64,000 bases of DNA, from contig CAZREB010000011.1 of NCBI GenBank assembly GCA_964599095.1, positions 1 to 64,000 on the forward strand, given 5' to 3'. Source of the stretch: SZAS-79 sp964599095 (lineage in GTDB: Bacteria > Pseudomonadota > Gammaproteobacteria > Burkholderiales > SG8-39). Below are positions 55,797 to 64,000 of this stretch, one piece after another. Under the pieces are notes generated by a model, which was not told where the DNA came from, searched no databases, and worked only from the letters and a program-made list of their open reading frames with translations. Position numbers and translations under genes: made by a program. Every line of letters begins with the position of its first letter. The stretch's first letter is position 1.

Positions 55797-56903
55797 ATGC
55801 CGCGGGGCACGAATCGCCTGAGGGCCTTGGCTGGGGCGCTTGCCGGCGCGCTCGCGCGGCCTCGCCTGGCCTGCAGGCCACCCCAACCGGGCAGGATCCT
55901 CGTGCTGCACGAACTGCTCCTTGGCGACACGCTGATGCTTGCGCCCTTGCTGGCAGCCCTGCGGCTGCGCTACGCGAAGGCGGAGATCTACGTGACCTCG
56001 AGTCCCGCCTACGCAAGCCTCTTCAACGGGAAGCCCTACGGCGCACAGGTTCTCCCATATTCGGAGCGCGAACCGGATGCGCTGGCCGCACTTGCACCCG
56101 CAGTCGACTGCGACATCGCTGTCCTGCCGGGCGACAATCGGCACTCGATTTCCGCACGTGCGATCGGCGCGCAGTGGATCGTCGGCTTCGCGGGGGGGAA
56201 ACCCGCCTGGCGCAATCGCGCGGTCGACGAGTTCGTCGAAATCCCGTCCGAGCCCACCGCCCTCGCCGACCAGTTCGCGCTGCTGGCCGGTCTCGACGAC
56301 CCGGCGCGGCGCGGCCTGCGATACCGGAAAGTCGACTGGCCGGCGCCCGCATTCACGCCTTTCGACGAGCCCGGAGGGCCCTACGCCGTGCTCCACGTGG
56401 GCGCCGGCTCTTCGCTCCGCCTCTGGGAGCCGCACAAGTGGCGCGCGGTTGCTGAAATGCTCGCCGGCAAGGGGCTGGAAGCCGTATGGTCGGCCGGCAA
56501 GAACGAGATGGGGATCGTAAGAACAATCGACCCGATCGGCCGGAACCGGAGCTATGCGGGCGCGCTCGATCTTGCGCAGCTCTGGCACTTGCTGGCGAAT
56601 GCACGGGTCGCAGTGACGCTCGACACCGGTATCGCGCACATGGCAAAGCTCACCCGCACGCCGACCGTCGCGCTGTTCGGGCCGGGCTCTTCGACCCTTT
56701 TCGGCAAGGGCCGATTCTGGCGCGGCAACGCATTCGCCGCAGTCACCGTCCGGCAGTTTCCCTGCCGCGACCAGCAACGCCTGTTCAACCGGGAAATCTC
56801 CTGGGTCAGGCGATGCAACCGCAAATCGCCCGACTGCCCGCGTGCCCGGTGCATGGAGGCGATTACCCCCGAGAAGGTGATTGCGGCACTGCAAGTAGAA
56901 TAG
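55797..56903 (+). CDS. GT9 glycosyltransferase (heptosyltransferase-like)
   Basis: This 368-residue GT9 protein has ILVLHELLLGDTLMLAPLLA, VLHVGAGSSLRLWEPHKWRA and VTLDTGIAHMAKLTRTPTVA, then LFGPGSSTLFGKG. It resembles ADP-heptose transferases, though the N-terminal KLRHxGD pattern is replaced by ELLLGDT. The C-terminus has a Cys-rich segment (RRCNRKSPDCPRARCMEAIT), as in the WaaQ-like gene. The ATG at 55797 has no strong ribosome site. The gene starts 71 nt after the GT4 stop, and rfbB follows after 5 nt. Confidence 0.82.
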   Translation: MPRGTNRLRALAGALAGALARPRLACRPPQPGRILVLHELLLGDTLMLAPLLAALRLRYAKAEIYVTSSPAYASLFNGKPYGAQVLPYSEREPDALAALAPAVDCDIAVLPGDNRHSISARAIGAQWIVGFAGGKPAWRNRAVDEFVEIPSEPTALADQFALLAGLDDPARRGLRYRKVDWPAPAFTPFDEPGGPYAVLHVGAGSSLRLWEPHKWRAVAEMLAGKGLEAVWSAGKNEMGIVRTIDPIGRNRSYAGALDLAQLWHLLANARVAVTLDTGIAHMAKLTRTPTVALFGPGSSTLFGKGRFWRGNAFAAVTVRQFPCRDQQRLFNREISWVRRCNRKSPDCPRARCMEAITPEKVIAALQVE

Positions 56904-56908
56904 CGGCC

Positions 56909-57976
56909 ATGCTGCTGATCACTGGAGGTGCCGGATTCATCGGCGCCAATTTCGTCCTCGAGACAATTGCCGCAACCGGCGAGCCGATCGTGAATCTCGA
57001 CAAGCTCACGTATGCGGGCAACCCCAGAAATCTCAAGGCGCTCGATGGCGATTCGCGACACGTCCTTGTGCACGGGGACATCAACGACCGCCCTCTGGTG
57101 CGGGAACTACTGGGCAGGCACCGGCCGCGCGCGATCGTGCATTTTGCGGCCGAAAGCCATGTCGACCGGTCTATCCACGGGCCCGAGGATTTCATCCAGA
57201 CCAACGTGGTCGGGACCTTCAGCCTGCTCGAGGAAACGCGCGCGTGGTGGGCACAACTGCCGGAGCAGGAGAAGGGCGCATTCCGCTTCCTGCACGTGTC
57301 CACCGACGAAGTCTACGGCTCCCTCTCCGCCGGCGATCCAGCGTTCAGCGAGACCACTCCCTATTCGCCGAACAGCCCGTACAGCGCATCGAAAGCCGGC
57401 TCGGACCACCTTGTCCGCGCGTACCACCATACCTACGGGCTGCCGACGCTGACGACCAACTGCTCGAACAACTACGGGCCGTACCAGTTTCCCGAAAAGC
57501 TGATCCCGCTGATGATCGGCAACGCCATATCCGGCAAGGCCCTCCCGGTCTATGGCGACGGCCGCAATGTGCGCGACTGGCTCTATGTCGGAGACCACTG
57601 TGCGGCGCTCCGCGCGGTGCTTGCGCACGGGCGGGCCGGCGAGACCTACAACATCGGCGGCAATGCCGAAATGGCGAACATCGACGTGGTCCTCAAGGTG
57701 TGTGCAATCCTCGATGCGGCACGACCGGCAGGAAATCGCTCTTACGCGTCGCAGGTCTCTTACGTGAAGGATCGCCCAGGTCATGACCGGCGTTATGCGG
57801 TCGATGCCACCAAGATCCATGCCGAAATCGGCTGGGAGCCGCGTGAGTCCTTCGATTCCGGTCTCGCGAAGACGGTGCGGTGGTACCTGGATAACGAGGA
57901 CTGGGTCGAAGATATCGCGACCGGGGCGTATCGAAGCTGGATCGAGCGCAACTACGCCGCAAGAGGCGCAGCTTGA
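56909..57976 (+). CDS. rfbB: dTDP-glucose 4,6-dehydratase
   Basis: This extended SDR (355 residues) makes dTDP-4-keto-6-deoxyglucose. It has the Rossmann motif MLLITGGAGFIGANFV, FAAESHVDRSIHGPEDFIQT, FLHVSTDEVYGSL and the catalytic YSASKAGSDHLVRAY. SNNYGPYQFPEKLIPLMI and the end RPGHDRRYAVDATKIHAEIG are RmlB hallmarks. A 4-nt overlap couples it to the next gene. Confidence 0.95.
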   Translation: MLLITGGAGFIGANFVLETIAATGEPIVNLDKLTYAGNPRNLKALDGDSRHVLVHGDINDRPLVRELLGRHRPRAIVHFAAESHVDRSIHGPEDFIQTNVVGTFSLLEETRAWWAQLPEQEKGAFRFLHVSTDEVYGSLSAGDPAFSETTPYSPNSPYSASKAGSDHLVRAYHHTYGLPTLTTNCSNNYGPYQFPEKLIPLMIGNAISGKALPVYGDGRNVRDWLYVGDHCAALRAVLAHGRAGETYNIGGNAEMANIDVVLKVCAILDAARPAGNRSYASQVSYVKDRPGHDRRYAVDATKIHAEIGWEPRESFDSGLAKTVRWYLDNEDWVEDIATGAYRSWIERNYAARGAA

Positions 57977-59049
57977 GCGGGCAGGCCGGCGGTAATGGGA
58001 ACCCCCGGGCTGGCGAGCGTGTCGCCTTGGTGACCGGCATCACCGGGCAGGACGGCGCCTGGCTGGCGAAGCTGCTGCTCGGGAAAGGCTATCGCGTGAC
58101 GGGGACCACAAGGAGCATCGCCTCGGCGGACTTGTGGAGGCTCGATGAACTCGGGATCAGGAATCACGCTCGCCTGGCCGTTGCCGAACTGGATGTCGCC
58201 GACTCGGCACGCTGCCTGGAAATCGTGAAGACGGTCAATCCGTCCGAGGTGTACAACCTCGGCGGACTGAGCTTCATCGGGCAGTCGTATGCGGATCCGC
58301 TGAATGCGGCGCGTGTCACCGGGCTCGGCGCCTGGAACCTCCTCGAGGCGATCCGTACCGCCAGCCCCGGCGCCGGATTCTTCCAGGCTTCCAGCTCGGA
58401 GATGTTCGGCAATCCGGCCGGTTCGCCGCAGGACGAGGATACGCCGCTCAGCCCCCGCAGCCCCTATGCGGCCGCCAAGGTGTTTGCGCACTGGGCCACG
58501 ACCAATTACAGGGACGCATTCGGGGTCTTCGCCTCCAGCGGGATTCTCTACAACCATGAATCCTCGCTGCGGGACATCAAATTCGTCACGCGCAAGATTA
58601 CTGCGGCGGTGGCACGCATCAGCAAGGGCCTGCAGGAATCGGTGGAACTCGGCAATCTCGATGCGCGACGCGACTGGGGGTATGCGCCCGAGTACGCGGA
58701 AGCGATGTGGCGTATCTTGCAGGCCGAGAAGCCGGACACGTTTGTCCTCGCTACCGGCCGGCTGACCACGGTCCGCGAATTTGTGGAGGCAGCCTTTGCC
58801 GCGGTGGGCATCGGCATTCGCTGGCAGGGATCCGGGCTCGGCGAGAACGGATGCGATGCCCGCAGCGGCAAGACACGGGTAACGGTGTCGCCGGAATTCT
58901 TCCGGCCTCTCGATGGGCAGGCGCTCTGCGGAAACCCGGGTAAAGCGCGGCGAGTGCTCGGCTGGACGGCGGTGACGGAGATCGGCGAAATCTGCCGCAC
59001 GATGATTGAACACGACCTGGAAAGGCTGGACACGGGGAGGACTCGGTGA
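57973..59049 (+). CDS. GDP-mannose 4,6-dehydratase-like extended SDR
   Basis: This 358-residue extended SDR has VTGITGQDGAWLAKLLLGKG, the GMD-type dinucleotide site, then VYNLGGLSFIGQSYADPLNA, QASSSEMFG and YAAAKVFAHWATTNYRD with the catalytic Tyr and Lys. FVTRKITAAVARISKGLQES and LDARRDWGYAPEYAEAMWRI match the GMD C-terminal part. The segment usually reading NHESPRRG is NHESSLRD, and the length is slightly short, so substrate may deviate from GDP-mannose. The start is a TTG overlapping the rfbB stop; no other start is near. Confidence 0.82.
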   Translation: MSGQAGGNGNPRAGERVALVTGITGQDGAWLAKLLLGKGYRVTGTTRSIASADLWRLDELGIRNHARLAVAELDVADSARCLEIVKTVNPSEVYNLGGLSFIGQSYADPLNAARVTGLGAWNLLEAIRTASPGAGFFQASSSEMFGNPAGSPQDEDTPLSPRSPYAAAKVFAHWATTNYRDAFGVFASSGILYNHESSLRDIKFVTRKITAAVARISKGLQESVELGNLDARRDWGYAPEYAEAMWRILQAEKPDTFVLATGRLTTVREFVEAAFAAVGIGIRWQGSGLGENGCDARSGKTRVTVSPEFFRPLDGQALCGNPGKARRVLGWTAVTEIGEICRTMIEHDLERLDTGRTR

Positions 59050-59924
59050 AAGGAATCATTCTCGCCGGCGGCTCGGGCACGCGCCTGTATCCGGTGACGC
59101 AGGTCGTCTCCAAGCAGCTGCTGCCGATCTACGACAAGCCGATGATCTATTACCCGCTGTCCACGCTGATGCTGGCCGGGATCCGCGACATCCTGGTCAT
59201 CTCCACGCCGCAGGACTTGCCGCGGTTCGAGCAACTCCTCGGCGACGGGAGCCAGCTGGGCATCCGCCTCTCGTATGCGGTGCAACCGGCCCCGGAAGGC
59301 CTCGCGCAGGCTTTTGTCATCGGGCGCAATTTCATCGGGCGGGACCCGGTCGCGCTGGTGCTCGGCGACAATATCTTCTACGGCCATGAGCTCACGGCGC
59401 TCCTCAGGCGCGCTACCCGGCCCAAGGAAGGCGCGACCGTGTTCGCGTACCTGGTCCAGGATCCGCAGCGATACGGCGTGGTCGAGTTCGACCAGTCCGG
59501 CCGCGCGATCAGCATCGAGGAAAAGCCCGCGAATCCCAAGTCCCGCTACGCCGTCGTCGGCCTGTATTTCTACGATGCGGGCGTGGTCGACATTGCGGCA
59601 AACCTGAAGCCGTCCGCGCGCGGGGAGTTCGAAATCACCGACGTCAATCGCGCCTATCTCGCGCGCGGGGCCTTGGAGGTGGTGCCAATGGGGCGCGGAC
59701 TTGCCTGGCTCGACACGGGCACGCACGAGTCGCTGCTGGACGCGTCCCAGTTCATCGAGACGATCGAGCGCAGGCAGGGACTCAAGGTCGCGTGCCTGGA
59801 GGAAATCGCCTACCGGAACGGCTATATCGACGCCGCGCAACTTGAGGCGCTTGCCCGGCCCCTCGCCAAGAGCAGCTACGGCCAGTACCTGTTGACGGTA
59901 CTTTCCGAAAAGGTGTTCGAGTGA
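59046..59924 (+). CDS. rfbA: Glucose-1-phosphate thymidylyltransferase
   Basis: This 292-residue enzyme makes dTDP-glucose from glucose-1-phosphate and dTTP. It has the nucleotidyl motif GIILAGGSGTRLYPVTQVVS, KQLLPIYDKPMIYYPLSTLM and VLGDNIFYGHELTALLRRAT. The C-terminus AKSSYGQYLLTVLSEKVFE is standard. The start is GTG at 59046, overlapping the previous stop (GTGA). Confidence 0.96.
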   Translation: MKGIILAGGSGTRLYPVTQVVSKQLLPIYDKPMIYYPLSTLMLAGIRDILVISTPQDLPRFEQLLGDGSQLGIRLSYAVQPAPEGLAQAFVIGRNFIGRDPVALVLGDNIFYGHELTALLRRATRPKEGATVFAYLVQDPQRYGVVEFDQSGRAISIEEKPANPKSRYAVVGLYFYDAGVVDIAANLKPSARGEFEITDVNRAYLARGALEVVPMGRGLAWLDTGTHESLLDASQFIETIERRQGLKVACLEEIAYRNGYIDAAQLEALARPLAKSSYGQYLLTVLSEKVFE

Positions 59925-60472
59925 AGGTCATCCGGACCGGGATCCCGGATGTGCTCATCCTGGAGCCACGGGTGTTCGGGGACGAGCGGGGATTCTTCCT
60001 TGAGCGGTACAACAAGCGCGTGTTCAGGGAGGTCACCGGCGCCGACATGGAATTCGTGCAGGACAACCATTCACGCTCGACCCGCAACGTGGTGCGCGGA
60101 CTGCACTACCAGATGAAGCAGGTGCAGGGGAAGCTCGTTTGGGCGGTTGCCGGCGAGGTCTACGATGTCGCCGTCGACCTGCGCAAGGGGTCGCCGACTT
60201 TCGGCAAGTCGGCGGGCATGGCGCTTTCGGCGCGGTCCCAACGCATGGCGTGGATTCCCCCGGGGTTCGCGCATGGCTTCCTCGTCGTGTCCGAGGTTGC
60301 GGAAGTCCTCTACAAGGCCACCGATTTCTACGCGCCCGAGCATGAAAGGATCCTGCTCTGGAACGACCCCGCGCTCGGTGTGGACTGGCCGCTTGAAGGC
60401 GGTGCCGTCCCGATCCTCACCGAAAAGGACCGCGGGGGACTCCCGCTGGCTTTGGCCGAATACTTCGACTAG
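59921..60472 (+). CDS. rfbC: dTDP-4-dehydrorhamnose 3,5-epimerase
   Basis: This 183-residue cupin epimerises the 3- and 5-positions of dTDP-4-keto-6-deoxyglucose. The family motifs VRGLHYQMKQVQGKLVWAVA, FGKSAGMALSARSQRMAWIP and GFAHGFLVVSEVAEVLYKAT hold the catalytic His and Tyr region, followed by PLEGGAVPILTEKDRGGLPL. The start is GTG at 59921, overlapping the rfbA stop. The reductase gene rfbD does not follow; the next gene faces the other way. Confidence 0.95.
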   Translation: MKVIRTGIPDVLILEPRVFGDERGFFLERYNKRVFREVTGADMEFVQDNHSRSTRNVVRGLHYQMKQVQGKLVWAVAGEVYDVAVDLRKGSPTFGKSAGMALSARSQRMAWIPPGFAHGFLVVSEVAEVLYKATDFYAPEHERILLWNDPALGVDWPLEGGAVPILTEKDRGGLPLALAEYFD

Positions 60473-60512
60473 CAATCGAAGGCGCGCGCCGAATTCTCGG
60501 CGCCGGCGGCCG

Positions 60513-61280
60513 TCAGCTTCCTGATCCGGCCTTCAATCCCAGCGCGATCCCCGGCCGCGACATGAGGAACCGGAAGGCGCTGCGCAGGTGCCACCATGCG
60601 TAGCGGGGGTTCCTGCGGCTCTCCCGGCGAGCGTGGTGGATCACGGAGACCGACGTGCATACGGTCGCCTCGAGTCCGCGGTCGCGCATCCTTGCGCAAA
60701 GGTCCACGTCCTCGTAGTAAAGGAAGTAATTTTCGTCGAATCCGCCAAGCGAGCGCAGCGTATCGCTCCGCATCAGCATGAACATCCCGGCAACCCAATC
60801 CGGGTGGAAGGTCCCAAAACCCGTCGGGGCCGCGGTGCGCGGGCGATGGCCAAACGCTTTGGCGAGCAAAGTGAAGACGCTCGGGAAGGCGCGCGCATTG
60901 TCTTCGGGGATGCCTTCAGGGCTCATCACGGCCGGGGCCACCACGCCCACTTTTGGGTCTCGCACCACGGTACTCAATGCGGGAAACGGGTCCGTAGGCA
61001 TCCGGATGTCGGGATTGAGGACGCAGAACAGGCCATCGCCCGCACGGCCGAGGGCGGCGTTGTGATTCGCCCCGAACCCCTTGCGCGCCGCATTCCGGAC
61101 GACTTCGAGCGGAAAAGGATAGTCGGCGCCTGCGAGAGCTGGCTCCTCCGGTATGTTCTCGGTAACGATCAGCCGGAAAGGCGTGGCGACGTTGCGCCGA
61201 AGATCATCAAGGAGGCCGAGCAGCAGGCCGCGCTGCCCGTGGCTGACGACCGAAAGCACCAAGTCGCCGGCGAACGGCAC
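60513..61280 (-). CDS. GT2 family glycosyltransferase
   Basis: This 255-residue GT-A enzyme, similar to rhamnosyltransferase WbbL, has LVLSVVSHGQRGLLLGLLDD, GFGANHNAALGRAGDGLFCV, the DXD-like LNPDIRMP and GGFDENYFLYYEDVDLCARM. The start is taken as GTG at 61280 (VPFAGDL), which overlaps the upstream stop (TAGTG). A hydrophobic end is absent. It converges with rfbC across 40 nt. It probably transfers a deoxysugar made by the flanking genes. Confidence 0.85.
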   Translation of the reverse strand: MPFAGDLVLSVVSHGQRGLLLGLLDDLRRNVATPFRLIVTENIPEEPALAGADYPFPLEVVRNAARKGFGANHNAALGRAGDGLFCVLNPDIRMPTDPFPALSTVVRDPKVGVVAPAVMSPEGIPEDNARAFPSVFTLLAKAFGHRPRTAAPTGFGTFHPDWVAGMFMLMRSDTLRSLGGFDENYFLYYEDVDLCARMRDRGLEATVCTSVSVIHHARRESRRNPRYAWWHLRSAFRFLMSRPGIALGLKAGSGS

Positions 61281-62506
61281 TAGAAGATTTCCAGTTTCGG
61301 GATCGGGACGACGAACTTGCCGCCCCACGCCCGGATCCCTGCCATCTGCCCGGTGATCTCGTCGCGAAGATTCCACGGGAGGATGAAGAGGTAGTCCGGC
61401 TTCGATTCGAAAATCGCGTCAGGTGCGTGGATCGGGATATGGGTCCCCGGCAGGTAGAGGCCCTGCTTGTGCGGGCTGCGGTCTACTGTGAACTCGATGA
61501 ACTCGGGACCCACGCCGCAATAGTTCAGCAATGTATTACCTTTCGCGGGCGCGCCGTAGCCGGCCACCCGCTTGCCGGCCCTGCGGGCGCCGATGAAGAA
61601 GTCGAGCACCTCGCATTTCGTCCGGACGACCTTGTCGGCAAACTGGTGATAGGTGGCCAGTTCGCGCAGGCCGGCCTTCGCTTCGCGTTCGAGCAGCGAC
61701 GCGACCGACGGGCCCGCGGGTTTCGTTTGATCGGCCGCGTGACACCCGTAGACCCGCAGCGAACCGCCATGGGTCGGGATCTCTTCGACATCGAAAACGC
61801 GCAGGTCGTGCGCCGCGAAGAGCTCGGCGACGAAACCGAGCGACAGGTAGGAAAAGTGTTCGTGGTAGATCGTGTCGAACTGGTTGTGCTCCATCAGCTG
61901 GAGCAGGTGCGGGAACTCCACGGTGATGCAACCCGCAGGCTTCAGCGCGTGCTTGAAGCCTCTGACGAAATCGTTGATGTCCGGGACGTGCGCAAGCACG
62001 TTGTTAGCGGCAATCAGGTCGGCCAACCTGCCGGCTGCGGCGAGGCTGGCGCCTTTCGCCTCGCCGAAGAACGCGACTTCGGTGGGGATTCCCTTGTCGA
62101 CGGCAACTCTCGCGACATTGGCCGCGGGTTCGACCCCCAGGACCGGAACTCCGCGTTGCTTGAAGTACTGCAGGAGGTACCCGTCGTTGCTGGCGACCTC
62201 GACGACGAGCGAACCTGCACCGAGCCCCCAGCGGCGGATCATCTCCTGGGCGTAGGCGTCACAATGCCTGAGCCAGCTGTCGGCGTAGGAGGAGAAATAG
62301 GCGTAGTCGGAAAAGATCTTGTCCGGCGTTTCGAATTCGGCAAGCTGCACCAGGAAACACGAACCGCACACATACGCATGGAGCGGGTAGAAGCGCTCCA
62401 TGCCGTTCAGCTGCGAAGCCGGAAGGTAGGAATTCGAAAGCGGGGACATGCCGAGATCCGCGAACGTTTCGGTCAACGGCGACTGGCAGAAGCGGCAACG
62501 GTACAT
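61280..62506 (-). CDS. Sugar C-methyltransferase (NovU/TylCIII-type)
   Basis: This 408-residue protein has an N-terminal zinc-binding part (CRFCQSPLTETFADLGMSPL and CGSCF), a class I SAM domain (LVVEVASNDGYLLQYFKQRG) and a C-terminal C-methyltransferase domain (AGKRVAGYGAPAKGNTLLNY). This architecture transfers methyl to C-3 of NDP-4-keto sugars. It lies 28 nt downstream of CDP-glucose 4,6-dehydratase, so the CDP-4-keto-6-deoxyglucose product is its likely substrate. Confidence 0.9.
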   Translation of the reverse strand: MYRCRFCQSPLTETFADLGMSPLSNSYLPASQLNGMERFYPLHAYVCGSCFLVQLAEFETPDKIFSDYAYFSSYADSWLRHCDAYAQEMIRRWGLGAGSLVVEVASNDGYLLQYFKQRGVPVLGVEPAANVARVAVDKGIPTEVAFFGEAKGASLAAAGRLADLIAANNVLAHVPDINDFVRGFKHALKPAGCITVEFPHLLQLMEHNQFDTIYHEHFSYLSLGFVAELFAAHDLRVFDVEEIPTHGGSLRVYGCHAADQTKPAGPSVASLLEREAKAGLRELATYHQFADKVVRTKCEVLDFFIGARRAGKRVAGYGAPAKGNTLLNYCGVGPEFIEFTVDRSPHKQGLYLPGTHIPIHAPDAIFESKPDYLFILPWNLRDEITGQMAGIRAWGGKFVVPIPKLEIF

Positions 62507-62534
62507 TGGAGGGATTCCGGCAGAATGGAGGGGT

Positions 62535-63623
62535 TCAGAGACGCGGACCGCTGGCCCCGCCTTGAAAGCGCGCGATCTGCGTTGCGGTGATTTCGCGCAT
62601 GTTGGCGCCCGCAATCATCGCCTTGTGCCACTCGACCGTCCATGAGAGCGCCGTGCCGACGTCGAGGCGAGGCTGCCAGCCGAGGTGGGCGCGCGCCTTG
62701 GAGCAGTCGAGCTTGAGCAGGGCGGCTTCGTGGGGATGGACCCCATCGTCGATGGTGAACGAGGCTTCCGGCCCCCAAAGCGCAGCGAGCTCCTTCACGA
62801 GAGCCCCCACAGGGATTGCGTCGTCGTCGTTCGGGCCGAAATTCCAGCCGGAAGCGAATTTCCGGCCCTCGGGCCCGAGCAGTTTCTCGGCCAGCAGAAG
62901 GTAGCCTCCCAACGGTTCGAGCACGTGTTGCCACGGTCTTTGCGCATTCGGATTTCGGATCCGGATCGAGTCACGGCGGGATATCGCGCGGATGAAATCC
63001 GGCACCAGACGGTCGGTGGCCCAGTCTCCGCCGCCGATGACGTTTCCTGCCCTGGCAGAGGCGAGTGCGGGCCCGGCAGCCCCGGAATCGGAAAAATAGG
63101 ACCGCCGGTAGGCCGCAGTCACAAGCTCTGCGCATCCCTTGCTGTTGCTGTACGGATCGTGCCCGCCCATCGGATCGGTTTCACGGTATCCCCAGACCCA
63201 CTCGTTGTTTTCATAGCACTTGTCACTCGTGACCACGACTGCGGCCTTCACGCTCGGGGCACGCCGGATGGCCTCAAGCACGTGGACCGTGCCAATCACG
63301 TTCGTTGCATAGGTGCCCACCGGGTCGATATACGAGGGCCGGACCAGGGACTGGGCCGCGAGATGAAGGACGACCTCAGGCTCGAACTCCGCCACGTGCG
63401 AGCACAGATTATCGAGGTCGCGGATGTCGCCGACGACCGAGCGCATGCCTTCCGCGACCCCGGCGACATCGAATATGCTGGGTTGGGTAGGAGGCTCAAG
63501 GGCGTAGCCGTGCACATTGGCGCCCATCTGTTGCAGCCAGAGCGCCAGCCAGCCTCCCTTGAAGCCGGTATGCCCGGTGAGGAAGACCCTGCGGCCGGAC
63601 CAAGTTCCGGGGTCGGCTACCAT
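62535..63623 (-). CDS. rfbG: CDP-glucose 4,6-dehydratase
   Basis: This 362-residue extended SDR has RVFLTGHTGFKGGWLALWLQ, the RfbG form of the Rossmann motif, VLHLAAQSLVRPSYIDPVGT, VVVTSDKCYENNEWVWGYRE and the catalytic DPYSNSKGCAEL. FTIDDGVHPHEAALLKLDCS near the end also fits. It makes CDP-4-keto-6-deoxyglucose. It overlaps the upstream rfbF by 7 nt. Confidence 0.94.
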   Translation of the reverse strand: MVADPGTWSGRRVFLTGHTGFKGGWLALWLQQMGANVHGYALEPPTQPSIFDVAGVAEGMRSVVGDIRDLDNLCSHVAEFEPEVVLHLAAQSLVRPSYIDPVGTYATNVIGTVHVLEAIRRAPSVKAAVVVTSDKCYENNEWVWGYRETDPMGGHDPYSNSKGCAELVTAAYRRSYFSDSGAAGPALASARAGNVIGGGDWATDRLVPDFIRAISRRDSIRIRNPNAQRPWQHVLEPLGGYLLLAEKLLGPEGRKFASGWNFGPNDDDAIPVGALVKELAALWGPEASFTIDDGVHPHEAALLKLDCSKARAHLGWQPRLDVGTALSWTVEWHKAMIAGANMREITATQIARFQGGASGPRL

Positions 63624-64000
63624 TTCTTCCAGGGCGCCGCGCCGCTTGTCCAGAGTTCTTCAAGATGATTCTTGTCGCGCAAGGTGTCCATCGGTTGCCA
63701 GAACCCGCGATGGAAGAAGGCCCCAAGCTGGCCGGCCCTTGCGAGGGTCTCCATCGGCGCGCGTTCCCAGACCGTTTCGTCCCCGGCCACATGGTCGATT
63801 ACCTTCGGGGACAGCACGAAGAAGCCGCCGTTGATCCAGCCGCCATCGCCCTTGGGCTTTTCCTCGAATGCAACGACCTTCGATTCGTCGAGGATCAGCG
63901 AGCCGAATCGCCCAGGTGGCTGCACTGCGGTCAGCGTCGCCTGACGGCCCGAATTGCGGTGGAACTCGATCAGCGCCGACACGTCGATGTCGCTGACCCC
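63617..64000 (-). CDS. rfbF: Glucose-1-phosphate cytidylyltransferase (5' part beyond window)
   Basis: The last 127 residues are visible and run off the right edge. FHRNSGRQATLTAVQPPGRF, VVAFEEKPKGDGGWINGGFF and the C-terminal GFWQPMDTLRDKNHLEELWT are distinctive of RfbF, which makes CDP-glucose from CTP and glucose-1-phosphate. It is the first visible gene of the minus-strand operon with rfbG, the C-methyltransferase and GT2. Confidence 0.93.
   Translation of the reverse strand, partial: GVSDIDVSALIEFHRNSGRQATLTAVQPPGRFGSLILDESKVVAFEEKPKGDGGWINGGFFVLSPKVIDHVAGDETVWERAPMETLARAGQLGAFFHRGFWQPMDTLRDKNHLEELWTSGAAPWKKW

Noticed and set aside
60481..60510. GC-rich hairpin (CGCCGA / TCGGCG) between rfbC and the GT2 gene
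   Set aside because: It could be a convergent terminator, but no T run follows on either strand, and such hairpins are common at this GC content.

Overview
This 64 kb window is GC-rich, densely coding chromosomal DNA, most likely from a betaproteobacterium. The clearest pointers are the block dsbA - SPOR protein - argS - priA - hemE - EVE protein - 6S RNA - zapA - zapB-like, the class I PHA synthase, a LiuR-controlled leucine degradation operon, and AsnRS and MsbA of proteobacterial type. The lineage call is inference from gene content, since no marker search could be run. I saw no phage, insertion sequence, CRISPR array or tRNA.

Region by region. (1) 1-14.6 kb: two branched-chain-amino-acid-type (HAAT) ABC transporters. 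The first (livFGMH plus binding protein, minus strand) lies downstream of a Crp/Fnr regulator. The second (plus strand) is built into an acyl-CoA synthetase - livG - livH - livM - binding protein - livF - PaaK-like ligase operon, which suggests uptake and CoA activation of a carboxylic, perhaps aromatic, acid. (2) 14.6-20.6 kb: a lipoprotein phosphodiesterase/phosphatase, a 2-hydroxychromene-2-carboxylate isomerase-like protein, a crotonase, a small DUF1289 gene, HMG-CoA lyase and asnS. (3) 20.6-24.3 kb: a two-gene S-adenosylmethionine cycle operon of archaeal character (archaeal-type MAT plus short-form SAH hydrolase), divergent from an AmmeMemoRadiSam radical SAM enzyme. (4) 24.3-36 kb: a leucine/isovalerate (liu) operon with accessory thioesterases, thiolase, SDR, Rid protein and rhodanese. 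It is headed by the MerR regulator LiuR, has a LiuR-type palindrome inside its promoter spacer, and contains the remnant of an extra acyl-CoA dehydrogenase. HMG-CoA lyase at 18-19 kb completes the pathway. (5) 36-39 kb: an MBL-fold hydrolase and PHA synthase, a sink for acyl-CoA. (6) 39-48 kb: a BtuF-like protein and the conserved housekeeping block. A 377 bp gap with DnaA-box-like sequences precedes priA, and 6S RNA lies downstream of zapA. (7) 48-50.5 kb: a cobalamin riboswitch and a BtuB-type TonB receptor. (8) 50.5-64 kb: envelope polysaccharide genes: heptosyltransferase-like and GT4 enzymes around msbA, rfbB-gmd-like-rfbA-rfbC, and a converging rfbF-rfbG-C-methyltransferase-GT2 operon running off the right edge.

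Together the catabolic part feeds branched-chain and other acids into acyl-CoA and acetyl-CoA pools, with PHA as a store. The right-hand part makes a lipid-linked surface glycan from dTDP-, GDP- and CDP-linked deoxysugars.
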